Source: Batrachochytrium dendrobatidis JAM81
Taxonomy: Eukaryota > Chytridiomycota > Chytridiomycetes > Rhizophydiales
Direction: 5' to 3'
DNA: 64,000 nucleotides
Assembly (NCBI RefSeq): GCF_000203795.2
Contig: NW_006281103.1
Coordinates: 1,201,929 to 1,265,928, forward strand
Position numbers and translations under genes: made by a program. Under the pieces are notes generated by a model. That model did not search any database. It was not told where the DNA came from and saw only the letters and a list, made by a program, of their open reading frames with translations. Positions within the stretch are counted from its first letter, which is position 1. Each line of letters begins with the position of its first letter. Below are positions 22,531-32,970 of the stretch, piece by piece.

Positions 22531-22967
22531 TCAGCTTTGTTTCTTTTTCCCATTTTGAAGCAATACCAATGAAATAAATCCAAAAATCCCCGAAAACCCA
22601 ACAACAAGTAGGCCAACAGGAATCCGAATGGCCCATTCTGGAGCTAGAAAATAGGCATGAAGTACATGATCGGGACGTACAAAAGGCTAAATTCATTAAA
22701 TATGATTTAGTTTAGATCTGAAGCAATTCTCAACACACCAAGGAAACGAGTAGAATCATGTCAAATGCTGATGCAGAGGTTGAATCAGTCTTACCAGAAG
22801 AAATACCCAAATAGTGTAATAACTAAAGACCAATAGAGCGATGATGAGAAGAGTACTTCCAACCAGTCTGTCCGAGGTAGTTGCCTTGTGTGATGTCAAG
22901 AACAAATAGAGCTGCGTTAGTACAAGATAGTAAGACATCAACAGTAACAAGAGGCCACGCCCACCAT
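22531..22967 (-). CDS. DPM2: DPM2, regulatory subunit of dolichol-phosphate mannose synthase
   Basis: The preferred model is a one-codon first exon (ATG 22967-22965), then 22884-22795 and 22686-22531, giving 82 residues; human DPM2 has 84. It would start MATTSDRLVGSTLLII, close to the family N-terminus. The alternative is a start at the in-frame ATG 22938 without the first intron, giving 99 residues with an extra hydrophobic leader. DPM2 is an ER membrane protein that holds and stabilises the DPM1 catalytic subunit. Two transmembrane helices are visible (STLLIIALLVFSYYTIWVF and RIPVGLLVVGFSGIFGFISL), joined by the conserved luminal loop PFVRPDHVLHAYFL. The tail is basic (NGKKKQS). Its stop is 45 bp from the stop of the convergent RasGEF gene. 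Confidence 0.88.
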
Positions 22968-23021
22968 GGAGTATGTTGTAGATGTCTAGAACAAACAGCA
23001 GTGACCGAATCGACAATGATT

Positions 23022-23055
23022 TGATTTTGGCCAATTAAATAATTGGCCAAAATCA
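23022..23055. promoter_or_regulatory. Perfect 16+2+16 palindrome with paired CCAAT boxes
   Basis: Two 16-bp arms (left arm TGATTTTGGCCAATTA) form a perfect inverted repeat around a 2-bp spacer. Each arm contains a CCAAT/ATTGG core. It lies in the divergent region between DPM2 (-) and CYC8 (+), as expected of a shared binding site for a dimeric or CCAAT-binding factor. Function is inferred from position and symmetry only. Confidence 0.45.
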
Positions 23056-23419
23056 GAATAATTTTAGGCGAGATCTTGCCAGTTTTTGTCTTGACTAAAG
23101 ATAAAACAGCTTCATAAACCATCAATTCAATGCAAGACTTACAGTTGCTCAATGAACGCACCTGGCTACAGCTAGGTAATAAATGCTCTCTAAACTTGCT
23201 CAACTGTATTTTGGAGTGTTTTTAGAACTGCAGCATAAAAGACATTCTCATCCAGCTTTGCTGGTAATTCCATTTTTTGGAGTTGTGTGGAAACTGCTTG
23301 CACGAGCTTTTACATGACACATTTGACTGCAATCACTATTGCTTTGCTTCAAAGACGGCTTGAAATGAATGGACCGCTTTTGATGTTCTGGAGTTTTCTG
23401 TTCAGCTAACTGTATTTTG

Positions 23420-25720
23420 ATGAATCTTTCATTGGACTTGAATGCAATGTCACGAAACTTTATACTTGATGTTTTTATTGGTCCTGCAGGCCAGTTGGCA
23501 GAAACTATGATGGAGCCTGAACGTGCTGTTTTATCCTATGAATCTGCTTTGCGTCATAATCCGTTTTCGGAACAAACACTTACACTCATTGCTGCTCTTT
23601 GTCGCTCGCTGGAACAGTATGGAAAGGTAGGATAGATTGAACCTCGTAAAATCTCGATATATCTCTACTGTACGCAAATCTGGGTTGGTTTTATAACCAT
23701 TGGAGTGATGGCTTTGCTGATCAAGCAGAATTTAGAATGCATGGCTTTGTTTTTGTGCAATAGTTGTTGACGTTGTTTAACCACCTATTTATTGAATCTT
23801 TTTTTTGGGATTGCCCTTTATATCTGAATAGGCTGCCGACTACTATCAACGCATCTTGAAGATTAATGAAACAAGTGGCGAAATTTGGGGTGCGCTCGGC
23901 CATTGCTATCTGATGCTTGATGATTTGCAAAAAGCTTACAACGCCTATCAGAGTGCATTGTATCATCTTCCCGATCCAAAGGTATTTCATTAGCACCGCC
24001 GCTGCATGTTGTGTTATACGAAATTCTTTTTTGATCAGTCCTGACTGATTGGTCTGATCATTAGGAGCCAAAGCTTTGGTATGGAATTGGAATTCTTTAT
24101 GACAGGTATGGCTCGTACGAACTCGCCGAGGAAGCATTTTCTGCCGTTATTCGAATGGATCCTACCTTTGAAAAGGCGAATGAGATTTATTTCCGTCTAG
24201 GAATCATTTACAAACAGGAACGCAAGTTTGATTTATCTCTCGACGTAAGCTATTTTATATACTTTAGATACTTGTCAGGTTTTTATTATTAGAAGCTACT
24301 TTATTTTGGCTTATCTTTAACTCATACTGTATATATTGTATGCTAGTGTTTTAAATATATTCTAAAGTGCCCGCCTAGTCCTCTCACGGAAATTGATATT
24401 TGGTTTCAAATCGGTCATTTGTATGAGCAGCAGAAAGAGGCAGGTGTTTGTAGTTGGAACTGCTACTTGATTATACGCATATTTCTGACACTAGCAATAA
24501 TATTTAGTACACATTGGCAAAGGAAGCATATGAAAAAGTACTGAGTGAAAATCCAAAGCACGCCAAGGTTTTGCAGCAGTTGGGATGGCTTTTTCATCAG
24601 TCTGGCACACCTTTCTGTAGTCAGGAGCGTGCCATTTCATGCTTAAAACAGTCTCTTGACTCGGGTACAGTTCATTTCTAGTTTGAAAGAGTTTTATATG
24701 CTTGATCATGTAGATTTAAAATTCTGTGCTAATATTGATTTGTTTAGATCCTGCTGATGCACAGACATGGTACTTGCTCGGCAGATGCTATATGGCACAA
24801 CAAAAGTATAATGATGCTTACGATGCGTATCAACAAGCAGTGTAAGAAACAAGTTTTTGAATTGCATACATCTCTGAATTGACTAATCATTCGATTTTTG
24901 GTACTTTTGTTTCATGGTCGTTTTGGATGATAATATAGGTATCGTGATGGTCGGAATCCTACCTTTTGGTGCTCTATTGGTGTTCTTTACTATCAAATCA
25001 ATCAATATTCAGATGCTTTGGATGCGTATAGTCGTGCCATTCGACTTAATCCGTACATTAGTGAGGTTTGGTAAGTAACCAGTTGCTTTTATCTATCGAA
25101 TGATTCATCGTTTATAACAATCCTATTGTAAACGCACTGTATGCTGCTTTTCAACTTTCAATTGTATTTAATGCAGGTATGACTTGGGGACCTTGTATGA
25201 ATCGTGCAACAATCAGGTTGCCGATGCATTGGATGCATACACGCGAGCACTAGAGCTTGATCAAGGGAATGTGCAAATCAAACAACGTTTACAGCTTTTG
25301 CGCAACTCTCAGACAGGTGGTGCTCCTGTTCAAGCATTACAACCTCAGCAACCTGCATCACACGATCGTTATCCAGTTGTAAGTGGAATTCAAACAGGTC
25401 CATCCCCACACTATCAGCAAGGACAAATACCTGGTGGTGATTCTGAAAATTATCCTCAACAGCCTTTACAATTTGGTACAAAGCCATCTCATATTCAAAT
25501 GCACAATGCATCCGCTGGACCTATTTTAAATGAGGGGGGTGCCGAGTTTCACCAGCAACTTCCTCAAGTTCGAGATTCCCAGGAACATTCACAACACCCA
25601 TTACAACACGGTCGGATGAAAATGGATCCACAGAATGGCCCACCACCTCCGCTGCAAGGACATGGAATGGATGATGGAAAAAGAAGGTATCACACTGCTG
25701 AGCCATATAGTAAGAAATAA
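23420..25720 (+). CDS. CYC8: CYC8/SSN6 TPR corepressor
   Basis: Eight exons: 23420-23626, 23832-23981, 24065-24244, 24347-24439, 24508-24664, 24748-24841, 24939-25070 and 25177-25720, giving about 518 residues. CYC8 joins Tup1 in the general corepressor complex; its TPRs bind Tup1 and DNA-bound repressors. About ten tetratricopeptide repeats are visible, for example GHCYLMLDDLQKAYNAYQSA, LWYGIGILYDRYGSYELAEE, EIYFRLGIIYKQERKFDLSL and VWYDLGTLYESCNNQVADAL. The C-terminus (from about 25290) is Gln/Pro/His-rich and probably disordered. Intron 4 has a GC donor at 24440, fixed by frame. The N-terminus is uncertain: 23420 is the first in-frame ATG, but the family continues upstream in a different way and a missed 5' exon ending before GQLAETMM is possible. 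Confidence 0.94.
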
Positions 25721-25751
25721 TATTGAATAAAACAATGGATTGAATCTGAAT

Positions 25752-26696
25752 TCATTCACTTTGGACAACGCCCACTTGGGCAGGTCTCAATACACGATCA
25801 TGAAGCTTGTATCCCACTTTTGTTACTTGAAACACAACTCCAGGCTCTTTTCCTGGAACAGAAGCCTGGAATAAAGCCTGGTGTAGGTTGTGATCAAACT
25901 TTTCTCCATCTGGATTATAAGACTCGACCCCAAACTGTTTGAATGTTTTGAGAAGCTCTACACGGGTCATGGAGACTCCGGTATACAAATCCTTGAGATG
26001 TGAATTGGTGGATTTTTCTGAGCGCTCAGCTGCAGGAACCGAATCAAGAGCCATAGTAAGAATATCAGCAGTGTTGAGTAGCTCCTTTGCAAACTTTTGA
26101 ATGGCATAGGACTGTTTTTCGTCAATTTCTTTGCGGGTACGTTGCCTGACATTTTCAGCATCAGCCAGAGCGCGACGATACATATCCTAAAAATCGATCG
26201 ATTCAAATGAAGTGGCAGAATTGCCAAATAGATTGTCGGAATCAGTAATTATGCAGACATGTGCCAACAACTTAAAAGTCTGACTAATCTCTTGATCTAG
26301 TAGTATGAAATCTTGAAAAACTAAAGCAAGGCATTCTGATTAAATGCTTTACTGATCCATGGCAGATTTGGTTCAAAACTCAAGAGAAACCAGATCAATA
26401 ACAGATTAAATCCGTACCTGTAACTGTGCAATCTGAGCATCCTTTTCAGCAAGAGCCTTTATATGGGCATCTTCAGGAGTGGATGTCTCCGTGCTGGGAT
26501 TTGGATCATTACTTTCAGCAGCATTGGGAGGAGCAGTGGTGTTGTCTAAAGTACTCTTTTCAGAGTAATGTCTCGAAACCATTCGATTGACGCATTTAAT
26601 AGCAGGAAATAAAGGTGACGCTACACATATCCGAGCCTGGTGCATAGGAATATGCTGCGCATACCTAAATGAGTGTCTTGCAATAATAGAATTCAT
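25752..26696 (-). CDS. MGE1: Mitochondrial GrpE, Hsp70 nucleotide-exchange factor
   Basis: Two exons, 26696-26418 and 26186-25752, give 237 residues. MGE1 releases ADP from mitochondrial Hsp70 in the matrix and so drives protein import and folding. The N-terminus is Arg-rich and hydroxylated without acid residues (MNSIIARHSFRYAQH), a typical targeting peptide. Then comes a helix running into ALADAENVRQRTRKEIDEKQ and the core (FAKELLNTADILTMALDSVP, GVSMTRVELLKTFKQFGVE). The C-terminal beta-domain signature is GYKLHDRVLRPAQVGVVQ. Its stop lies 31 bp from the stop of convergent CYC8, and its start is 166 bp from the divergent mtPheRS start. Confidence 0.96.
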
Positions 26697-26862
26697 CAAG
26701 ACAGTTTGTGATCAAAAGAAAAATTCGATCTAATCGGTTTGATTTTATAATTGGTTGAAATTTGCAGTGAATTATTTAAGCCATTTTTTGCAATCTTTTC
26801 GAGGTTTAGTCGGGCTTAAAACAGTAGTTTGTAATAACAACACTCACTTCTGCTTGCTTGGA
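26697..26862. promoter_or_regulatory. Divergent promoter region of MGE1 and mtPheRS
   Basis: Only 166 bp separate the two start codons on opposite strands, so both promoters must lie here or overlap the first exons. Both genes encode mitochondrial matrix proteins. No specific binding site was recognised. Confidence 0.5.
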
Positions 26863-28573
26863 ATGAAAACTGTTGCCATTTCTCGCTGTGTTTGGCATTT
26901 TGCACAATCAACTGCGCTGTTGTGTTCACAAAAACTCAATATCGTGAAAATCAATTCTAGTCAATTCTTGCTCATAAACAGATCCTTATCTACAATTCCT
27001 CAAAAGAAATCATCTGAATCAACTGTGCATCGTAAGTTACAAAATAATTCGTTTTATTGTTGTGTTCTAAAATCAGATACGATCTAGTCCAAAAAATCAG
27101 TTGTATAGTTCAGGAATGCAACTTTACATGTCAATCGCCAGGAACTCGATCAAATAGAGTTTAAAGTGTAGTGTTGTTCAGTAAACCAACCCATCGTTTG
27201 ATGAGGCTGTTTATTATGGATTTTGATACTTTTATTTGTTCTATTTTACATTCATTACAGTAAATGTCAAGTGTTGTAACTAACTGATATCAAATAACTA
27301 GATGTTTTGAAAACTGCGTATTCTTCGGATTCATGGACAAATGTTTCGCCATCTGTTTTGAGTAAAATAGAGCACAGACTTCACCTTCAGCAAAACCATC
27401 CACTTGCTATTCTTAAAACCAAGATCGAAGATTACATGCTACATTCACAACCCTCTATATACAAGATTATAGATTCTATGGTGCCAGTTGTATCACCCAA
27501 ACAGAATTTTGATGATTTGCTTATTGGTCCAGATCATCCTGGGCGACTTCCAACAGATACATACTATTTGAATCGCGACAATATTCTGCGTACTCACACA
27601 TCTGCTCATCAATCGACTGTTTTGGCAAGCAAATCGTCTGAAGGATACCTTTTAACAGCAGATGTATATCGCAGAGATGAAGTGGATCAAACACATTATC
27701 CAGTTTTTCATCAAATGGAAGGTATACGCACTTTTGACCGTCGCCAGTTTTCCAGCTCGCAGCATACAGCAGCCGAGGCTGCTACAGCCATTGGTATAAG
27801 TGAAAACAAAATTCAATCAATGCATACACCCGCAGAGGTCATGGCTTTATCTCGGCATTTAAAGGACACTCTTGAAAATTTGATTCGTTGTGTTTTTGCT
27901 GACGAGCCTAACCTTCAATGGCGCTGGAACGAAGATTATTTCCCATTTACTAGTCCGAGCTGGGAGCTAGAAGTGTTTTATAATGGCAAATGGCTTGAAC
28001 TTTTTGGGTGTGGAGTAGTGAGACAAGAGATCATGAACAATAGCGGAAACAGCGATCGAGTTGCTTGGGCTTTTGGATTAGGATTGGAACGTATTGCAAT
28101 GCCTTTGTTTAATATTCCTGATATTCGACTGTTTTGGTCAACCGATCCACGATTTACATCTCAGTTTATGTCTGGAAAAATGTCTAAATTTAAACCTTTT
28201 TCAAAGTATCCTTCATGCTACAAAGACATTTCATTTTGGATCCCTTCATGGTTTCACGAAAACGACTTTTTTGAAGTTGTTCGAGATGTTGCCGGAGATT
28301 TAGCAGAAGAAGTTAAATTGGTACGCTTTTGATTCTTGTCAATATTTTCAGTTTAGTTTATAAGCGAATTTAGATTTAAACTAATGTTTCAATGCATACT
28401 ATTTGTGTTTAAAGGTTGACGAGTTTAAGCATCCAAAAACCAGTCGAACCAGTCATTGCTATCGAATCAACTACCGCTCCATGGATAAAACATGCACGAA
28501 TGCCGAGATTGATATTACACAAGAGAAACTGCGCATTGCTGTTGTACAACAGTGTGGAGTAGAACTTCGATAA
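26863..28573 (+). CDS. MSF1: Mitochondrial phenylalanyl-tRNA synthetase
   Basis: Three exons, 26863-27031, 27302-28320 and 28415-28573, give 448 residues (yeast Msf1 469). It charges mitochondrial tRNA-Phe as a single-chain enzyme. The first exon is a targeting peptide (VAISRCVWHFAQSTALLCSQ). The class II core shows motif 1 region HPLAILKTKIEDYM, motif 2 (LRTHTSAHQST, DVYRRDEVDQTHYPVFHQME) and motif 3 (GLGLERIAMPLFNIPDIRLF). The last exon holds the start of the anticodon-binding FDX-ACB domain's end (CYRINYRSMD to the C-terminal CGVELR), with the domain beginning at FKPFSKYPSCYKDISFW. Intron 1 contains a 208-bp repeat that recurs almost identically 3' of the gene. Confidence 0.97.
27057..27264 (+). 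repeat. 208-bp direct repeat, copy 1, in mtPheRS intron 1
   Basis: Bases 27057-27264 match 28865-29072 without gaps, with about two mismatches seen. The copy fills most of intron 1 of the mtPheRS gene and corresponds to the right part of the dispersed repeat family. Confidence 0.9.
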
Positions 28574-28600
28574 AGTATCATCGCCATCAATAAATACTTT

Positions 28601-29072
28601 TGATTTACATCCATATTCACGTAAAATGAAATGTTTTTGTATTTAACTTGCTTTGAATAGACAATGGTTGAATATTTACTTTTACAGATTGACTTGAATT
28701 GGCATGATCAATTCTTTAGCCAACACAATACCCATCATATGATGCACACAATTAAACTATAATTATTCTTTTTTCGTTTGGTATATTCATACATTGTATG
28801 ATCACCAGATTCATTGTAGTTCAAATATTGAGTTGTACTATTCTCAAACTCTGCAAACTCATCTTTGTTGTGTCCTAAAATCAGATACGATCTAGTCCAA
28901 AAAATCAGTTGTATAGTTCAGGAATGCAACTTTACATGTCAATCGCCAGGAACTCAATCAAATAGAGTTTAAAGTGTAGTGTTGTTCAGTAAACCAACCC
29001 ATCGTTTGATGAGGCTGTTTATTATGGATTTTGATACTTTTATTTGTTCTATTTTACATTCATTACAGTAAA
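28601..29072 (+). repeat. Long copy of the dispersed repeat family downstream of mtPheRS
   Basis: It starts with a terminal block (CCATATTCACGTAAAATGAA) shared with the element at 51473-51924, continues with blocks shared with 5200-5610, and ends with the 208-bp segment (28865-29072) that is duplicated in mtPheRS intron 1. It begins 27 bp after the mtPheRS stop, so it probably lies in or next to its 3' UTR. Confidence 0.7.
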
Positions 29073-29237
29073 AATATTCAATCTTTCCTGAACCAATTTT
29101 TACATACTTTGTATCAAGTCAGAGTAGACTGAATTATCAAAAGCAGTGACTTGATATCTTGGTTTGCTCATCAATCTGGTATTGACCAATTCAAAGCTTC
29201 CTATTACACCGACTCTAGTTTGAACTGCACCAGCTTT

Positions 29238-30111
29238 ATGGCTCAATTTAGGAAACGAGTGGCCTTTTATCGAAATCAGTTTCTTTCAGATATACATGGA
29301 TCATTTCAAGGACTAGTTTCTTCTAGTAGATTTTTTGAGCATCAGCAGTTTGTAACAGCTGCAAATAGTGATATTTCTATATACTGCGATTCAAGGAAAT
29401 ATCGCTTGAATTCATGCAACAGTGCGGATTCTAATTCAACTATTCAGTTTATCGAGACGGAGATTCCACCACTTTATATAAATGCTCAAACTCCATTCCA
29501 TAGTGATGCAAACACACATGCATTACCACCAAGCCGTGCTGTTGCACAAGTTGAATCCATAACTCCTGCAATTGAAGCTTCTATAGTGTCGTCGCTACCA
29601 ATACACCAGACACTTCAGAATACGGATACAATAGTCAATGTGGAGAACGTAAATCATATTTCAACTAATCTGACACTGGATATTGTACCAGAATTTCAAC
29701 CTGTACCGCCTAGTCTTGGTACTATTGCTGGTCAATCAGAATTTATTGCTCATGAACCAGCAATCATAGATTTAGTTTGTCAGACAAATGCTATAGAGCC
29801 AGTGCCAGAAGTAGATTCTTCATTGATGGTAAGTGCAGATTTCAGTTTTTATAAAATCACAAACAGCTATTTAGTCGGTATGGTATCAACAGGCATTAAC
29901 GACTGGACAATTTTTATTACAGGTTTTACCCACCACAGATAAAACACAAAGTAGAGATTCACTCAGTAGGCTCTCTCGGGATGCATTGTCAGACACTACA
30001 TATCCTAGTGCTAGTTTCGATAATGCTGCGTGCATAGAGATCGAGGATGCTTTATTGGAGATTGCCAAATTTGTCGAACAAGATATATCATTGCTGACGG
30101 GAGCACTGTGA
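29238..30111 (+). CDS. Hypothetical protein
   Basis: Two exons, 29238-29828 and 29923-30111, give 259 residues. The frame is open to 29151 without another ATG, so a missed 5' exon is possible. The N-terminal part is basic (MAQFRKRVAFYRNQFL); the middle is Pro/Ser/Thr/Ile-rich and looks disordered; the C-terminus is helical and acidic (CIEIEDALLEIAKFVEQDIS). No family is recognised. The intron is well formed (GTAAGT..CAG) and the frame resumes cleanly, which supports a real gene. The last 24 bp of its coding region overlap the last 24 bp of PEX4 on the other strand. Confidence 0.5.
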
Positions 30112-30808
30112 ATCTGATATGCAGGCATGCAATGCCGTGTACATTTGAACAAGTGAGTTGTACCCACGATGGTCTCCAGATCGAATGAGATTGGCAGCAT
30201 CACAGTTGAGAGGGCTGTCTGCCTCGGGGTTCTGATTGTATTTATTATAGGGTTCATATTAGCACTGAATACAGCAGTGTATGCTACTGCGCATTGTAGA
30301 TATACTTACAGATAAAAGATCCAAAATGGCCATACACGTAGATTCTAGAGTCCAGGCGGGGCTCCACGCCTTGTTGAGTAAATCCAGACAGATTTCTCCA
30401 GTCTTGGAAGCAGCATTACCAACATGCAATTTAATAAAGGCCGAATCAAGCAAATCCATTGGAAATAGACTACAGTTAGCATAATCCAGGTTGCATCATA
30501 TTAAGCCTACTTGGCGAGAACCACAACACCTTGATATGTATATTTGGATGACAAATAGTAGTGATAAACCGAATTCTTGGAGGGTCCGTGGGATAGTCTT
30601 TAGGAACTAATATTTCCAATTCAAACTGACCACCAGCATAAGGAGTATTGCTCCTTCCATAGATGGTTGCATTCCAATGAAATAAATCCTGGTCAGATTG
30701 TGGTTGCAGGATAACCAACTGAGAATCATGACTGCAACCTAGTCGAATCTTGCGTTGATGTGCATTCAGTTCTTTGAGTAGTCGATTGGCAGCAGTGTAA
30801 GAAGTCAT
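30088..30808 (-). CDS. PEX4: PEX4-like ubiquitin-conjugating enzyme
   Basis: Three exons, 30808-30530, 30402-30310 and 30231-30088, give 171 residues. PEX4 is the E2 at the peroxisome membrane that monoubiquitinates the PTS1 receptor PEX5 for recycling. The UBC fold shows FHWNATIYGRSNTPYAGGQF, the P-rich FxVPxxYPxxPP stretch and HPN motif (CHPNIH), and the active site GEICLDLLNKAWSPAWTL with Cys98. The C-terminal block PEADSPLNCDAANLIRSGD is typical of PEX4 rather than of general E2s. A different E2 of related type cannot be excluded. The start is 166 bp from the divergent PRP38 start. Confidence 0.88.
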
Positions 30809-30974
30809 TATTCCAGAGAGAATGCTGATTTAATTAGTTAAAAGACTAGCACATACTAAACCACTGTTGGCTTAATTCAGGATTCGTTGATTGACAAAAA
30901 CAGCGCTTTATTCGTATGCAAATATTATCGTTTCAATTACATTCTATTCTACTTTATTTGAACCACAAACAACC
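30809..30974. promoter_or_regulatory. Divergent promoter region of PEX4 and PRP38
   Basis: There are 166 bp between start codons on opposite strands, so both promoters must be here. No individual site was recognised. Confidence 0.4.
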
Positions 30975-32374
30975 ATGTCGGATCAGCCATACGAACGTAA
31001 AAACATACATGGCACTAATCCTCAGTTTCTTATTGAAAAAATCCTTCGTGAACGCATTTATGAAAGTGCCTATTGGAAGGAGAAACTCTTTGGTGTGTCT
31101 GCAGAAACATTGCTGGACCGAGCTGTTGAGTTGCAGGCTATTGGAGGCCAGTTTGGCAGTCAAAAACCTACAGAGTTTATTTGTCTTGCTTTAAAGATAC
31201 TTCAACTTCAGCCAGATGATGAGATAATAACTCTATTTCTTACCAACTCGGACTTCAAGTATCTCACTGCTCTTGCAGCATTTTATATCCGTCTTACCGA
31301 GTCCCATTCTCAGGTGTATCGACGACTAGAACCACTCTTGCAGGATAGACGAAAGCTGCGAAGACGGACAAATGGTAGGTTGATTCTGCCATTGATAGCA
31401 ATACTTGATATCTGGCTTCATTACGATCGTCTCTAAAGTTTGCATGTCACTTTTATAATCATTTATCAGTCGGAGGGTATGAGTTGACCTTTATGGATCA
31501 ATTTATATCAGATTTGCTATTGGAGGATCGCATGTGTGATACCATTTTACCTCGACTTACCAAAAGGTATATTCTGGAAGATCAAGGCGATCTCGAGCCC
31601 AGAGCAAGCCCATTGGACATGGAGTTGGATGATTTGGATGCCGAGGAAAGTATACAGTCGTTGGATGATTTTCAGCAACATTCCGACGAAAAACCACATA
31701 CTAAAGATGTACGTGTCGTTTCGAGTAATTCATCACCCATTCTCCACCACAAGTCAGATGTAACCAAACGAATAAAGACCAATGAGGATGATCGATCTAC
31801 TCGTCATGAAGCTCGATCAAGTGACAGAACTCAATATCAAGGTCGCAGCTCTTATCGCGAGAATAAAGGAGATTATGAATCTAGCAGACGTAGCTATCGT
31901 GATGAGCGTGATGAGCGTGATAGACGTAGCTATCGTGATGAACGTGATAGACGTAGTAGGAGTGCTTACCATGATGACGATCGATCTCGAAATCGGAGTC
32001 GCAGAAGTAGAAGTCCTAGTTCTGAACGCGAAGAGTATCGACGCAATAGTAGGACCAAAACAAATGGTTTAGATGGCCATTCGAATGAAAACCAAGATAC
32101 ACATAATGGTAAAGTCGGTCGCTCTGAAGCTTTTGATTCCAATTTAAAAAGTGCAAATTCAATCGATGCTGCATCAAGTCATGGGTCTCGTGTAAAACAT
32201 ACTTGGTCTCGTAAACGAGTGGACGCATTATTTAAAAAGCCAGGATCAAAGAAACCCGATGCTGGCTCAACCCAGCAAGTTGAAAAGTCAGGAGGCGGAG
32301 GCAGTGAGGTTCTTTCTGTAGACGAGGCCAACAAAATTCGTGCAAGTCTTGGGCTTAAGCCACTGCAAAATTGA
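30975..32374 (+). CDS. PRP38: Pre-mRNA splicing factor PRP38 with RS-rich tail
   Basis: Two exons, 30975-31374 and 31470-32374, give 434 residues. PRP38 is a U4/U6.U5 tri-snRNP (B complex) protein needed for spliceosome activation. The N-terminal PRP38 domain is clear: IHGTNPQFLIEKILRERIYE, YWKEKLFGVSAETLLDRAVE, PTEFICLALKILQLQPDDEI, FKYLTALAAFYIRLTE. Exon 2 completes it with FMDQFISDLLLEDRMCDTIL PRL. The C-terminal half is acidic, then rich in Arg-Ser/Arg-Asp/Glu dipeptides with an imperfect repeat at 31880-31990 (SYRDERDERDRRSYRDERD), as in animal PRP38A/B and unlike the short yeast protein. The C-terminus ends with the helix VDEANKIRASLGLKPL. Confidence 0.96.
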
Positions 32375-32970
32375 TTTTGTTTTTCAAGCAATATATGTTT
32401 GGCTAGACTAGATGTGGATATTGTAAGCCATACAATCTTTTGTTGTGTTTGCATGTGATTGGAGTTTATAAGATTAGTAGACAAGCACAAATATGCCATT
32501 CTATCAAAAGCCAACACTGATCTATGGCGTGTTTTTAAATTCCAAGCATCTGGCTATTGTCAATGAGTGCGTATCGTTTTACAGCCGTGTTCACGTAAAA
32601 TAATGCATTGAATAGGGATATCAAAATATATAATAAACGCAAGCCTTATAGAATGATGCGTGCCAGTTTCTATCAAGGTATCTATGAGAGGCTTTAGGAT
32701 ACAGAAAAGGTGAGAATGCACAACAAAAATTCAACCATTGTTCCCAAGCAAACGATGACTGCAAGATAGTGTTCCATTCTACGCGAATACGATCGTAAAT
32801 CGGTTGATATGGGATTTGAATATGTTGGTATATGAGTTATATACAAGTCTTTAGATTGGCACAGATAGTTGAGCGCAATCAGAAAACAAGATGCCAGAAA
32901 CAACAAGTTTAATAGTTGCATGTGCAAATTGGACATTGAGTTGTATAGTCAGTTTCAAACTTGATATATT
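32375..32970. other. Convergent gap between PRP38 and the Nudix gene
   Basis: It contains a solitary repeat-end block at 32577-32605 (GTGTTCACGTAAAATAATGC), similar to the ends of the elements at 28601 and 51473, and a small minus-strand ORF (below). Otherwise nothing is recognised. Confidence 0.4.
32694..32936 (-). CDS. Possible small two-helix membrane protein
   Basis: An 80-codon ORF starts with ATG at 32936. It has two hydrophobic stretches (LLNLLFLASCFLIALNYL and AVIVCLGTMVEFLLCILTF) separated by a polar loop with a basic SYSRRME segment. No family is recognised. It begins 35 bp downstream of the Nudix gene's stop on the same strand, so it could be 3' UTR sequence of that gene that is open by chance. 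Confidence 0.22.
   Translation of the reverse strand: MSNLHMQLLNLLFLASCFLIALNYLCQSKDLYITHIPTYSNPISTDLRSYSRRMEHYLAVIVCLGTMVEFLLCILTFSVS

Noticed and set aside
22823..23203. 126-codon minus-strand ORF upstream of DPM2
   Set aside because: Its frame differs from the DPM2 frame, it crosses the palindrome, and no family is visible.
31880..31990. Tandem-repeat-looking DNA
   Set aside because: It is the coding repeat of the Arg/Asp/Ser-rich tail of PRP38, not an independent element or CRISPR-like array.
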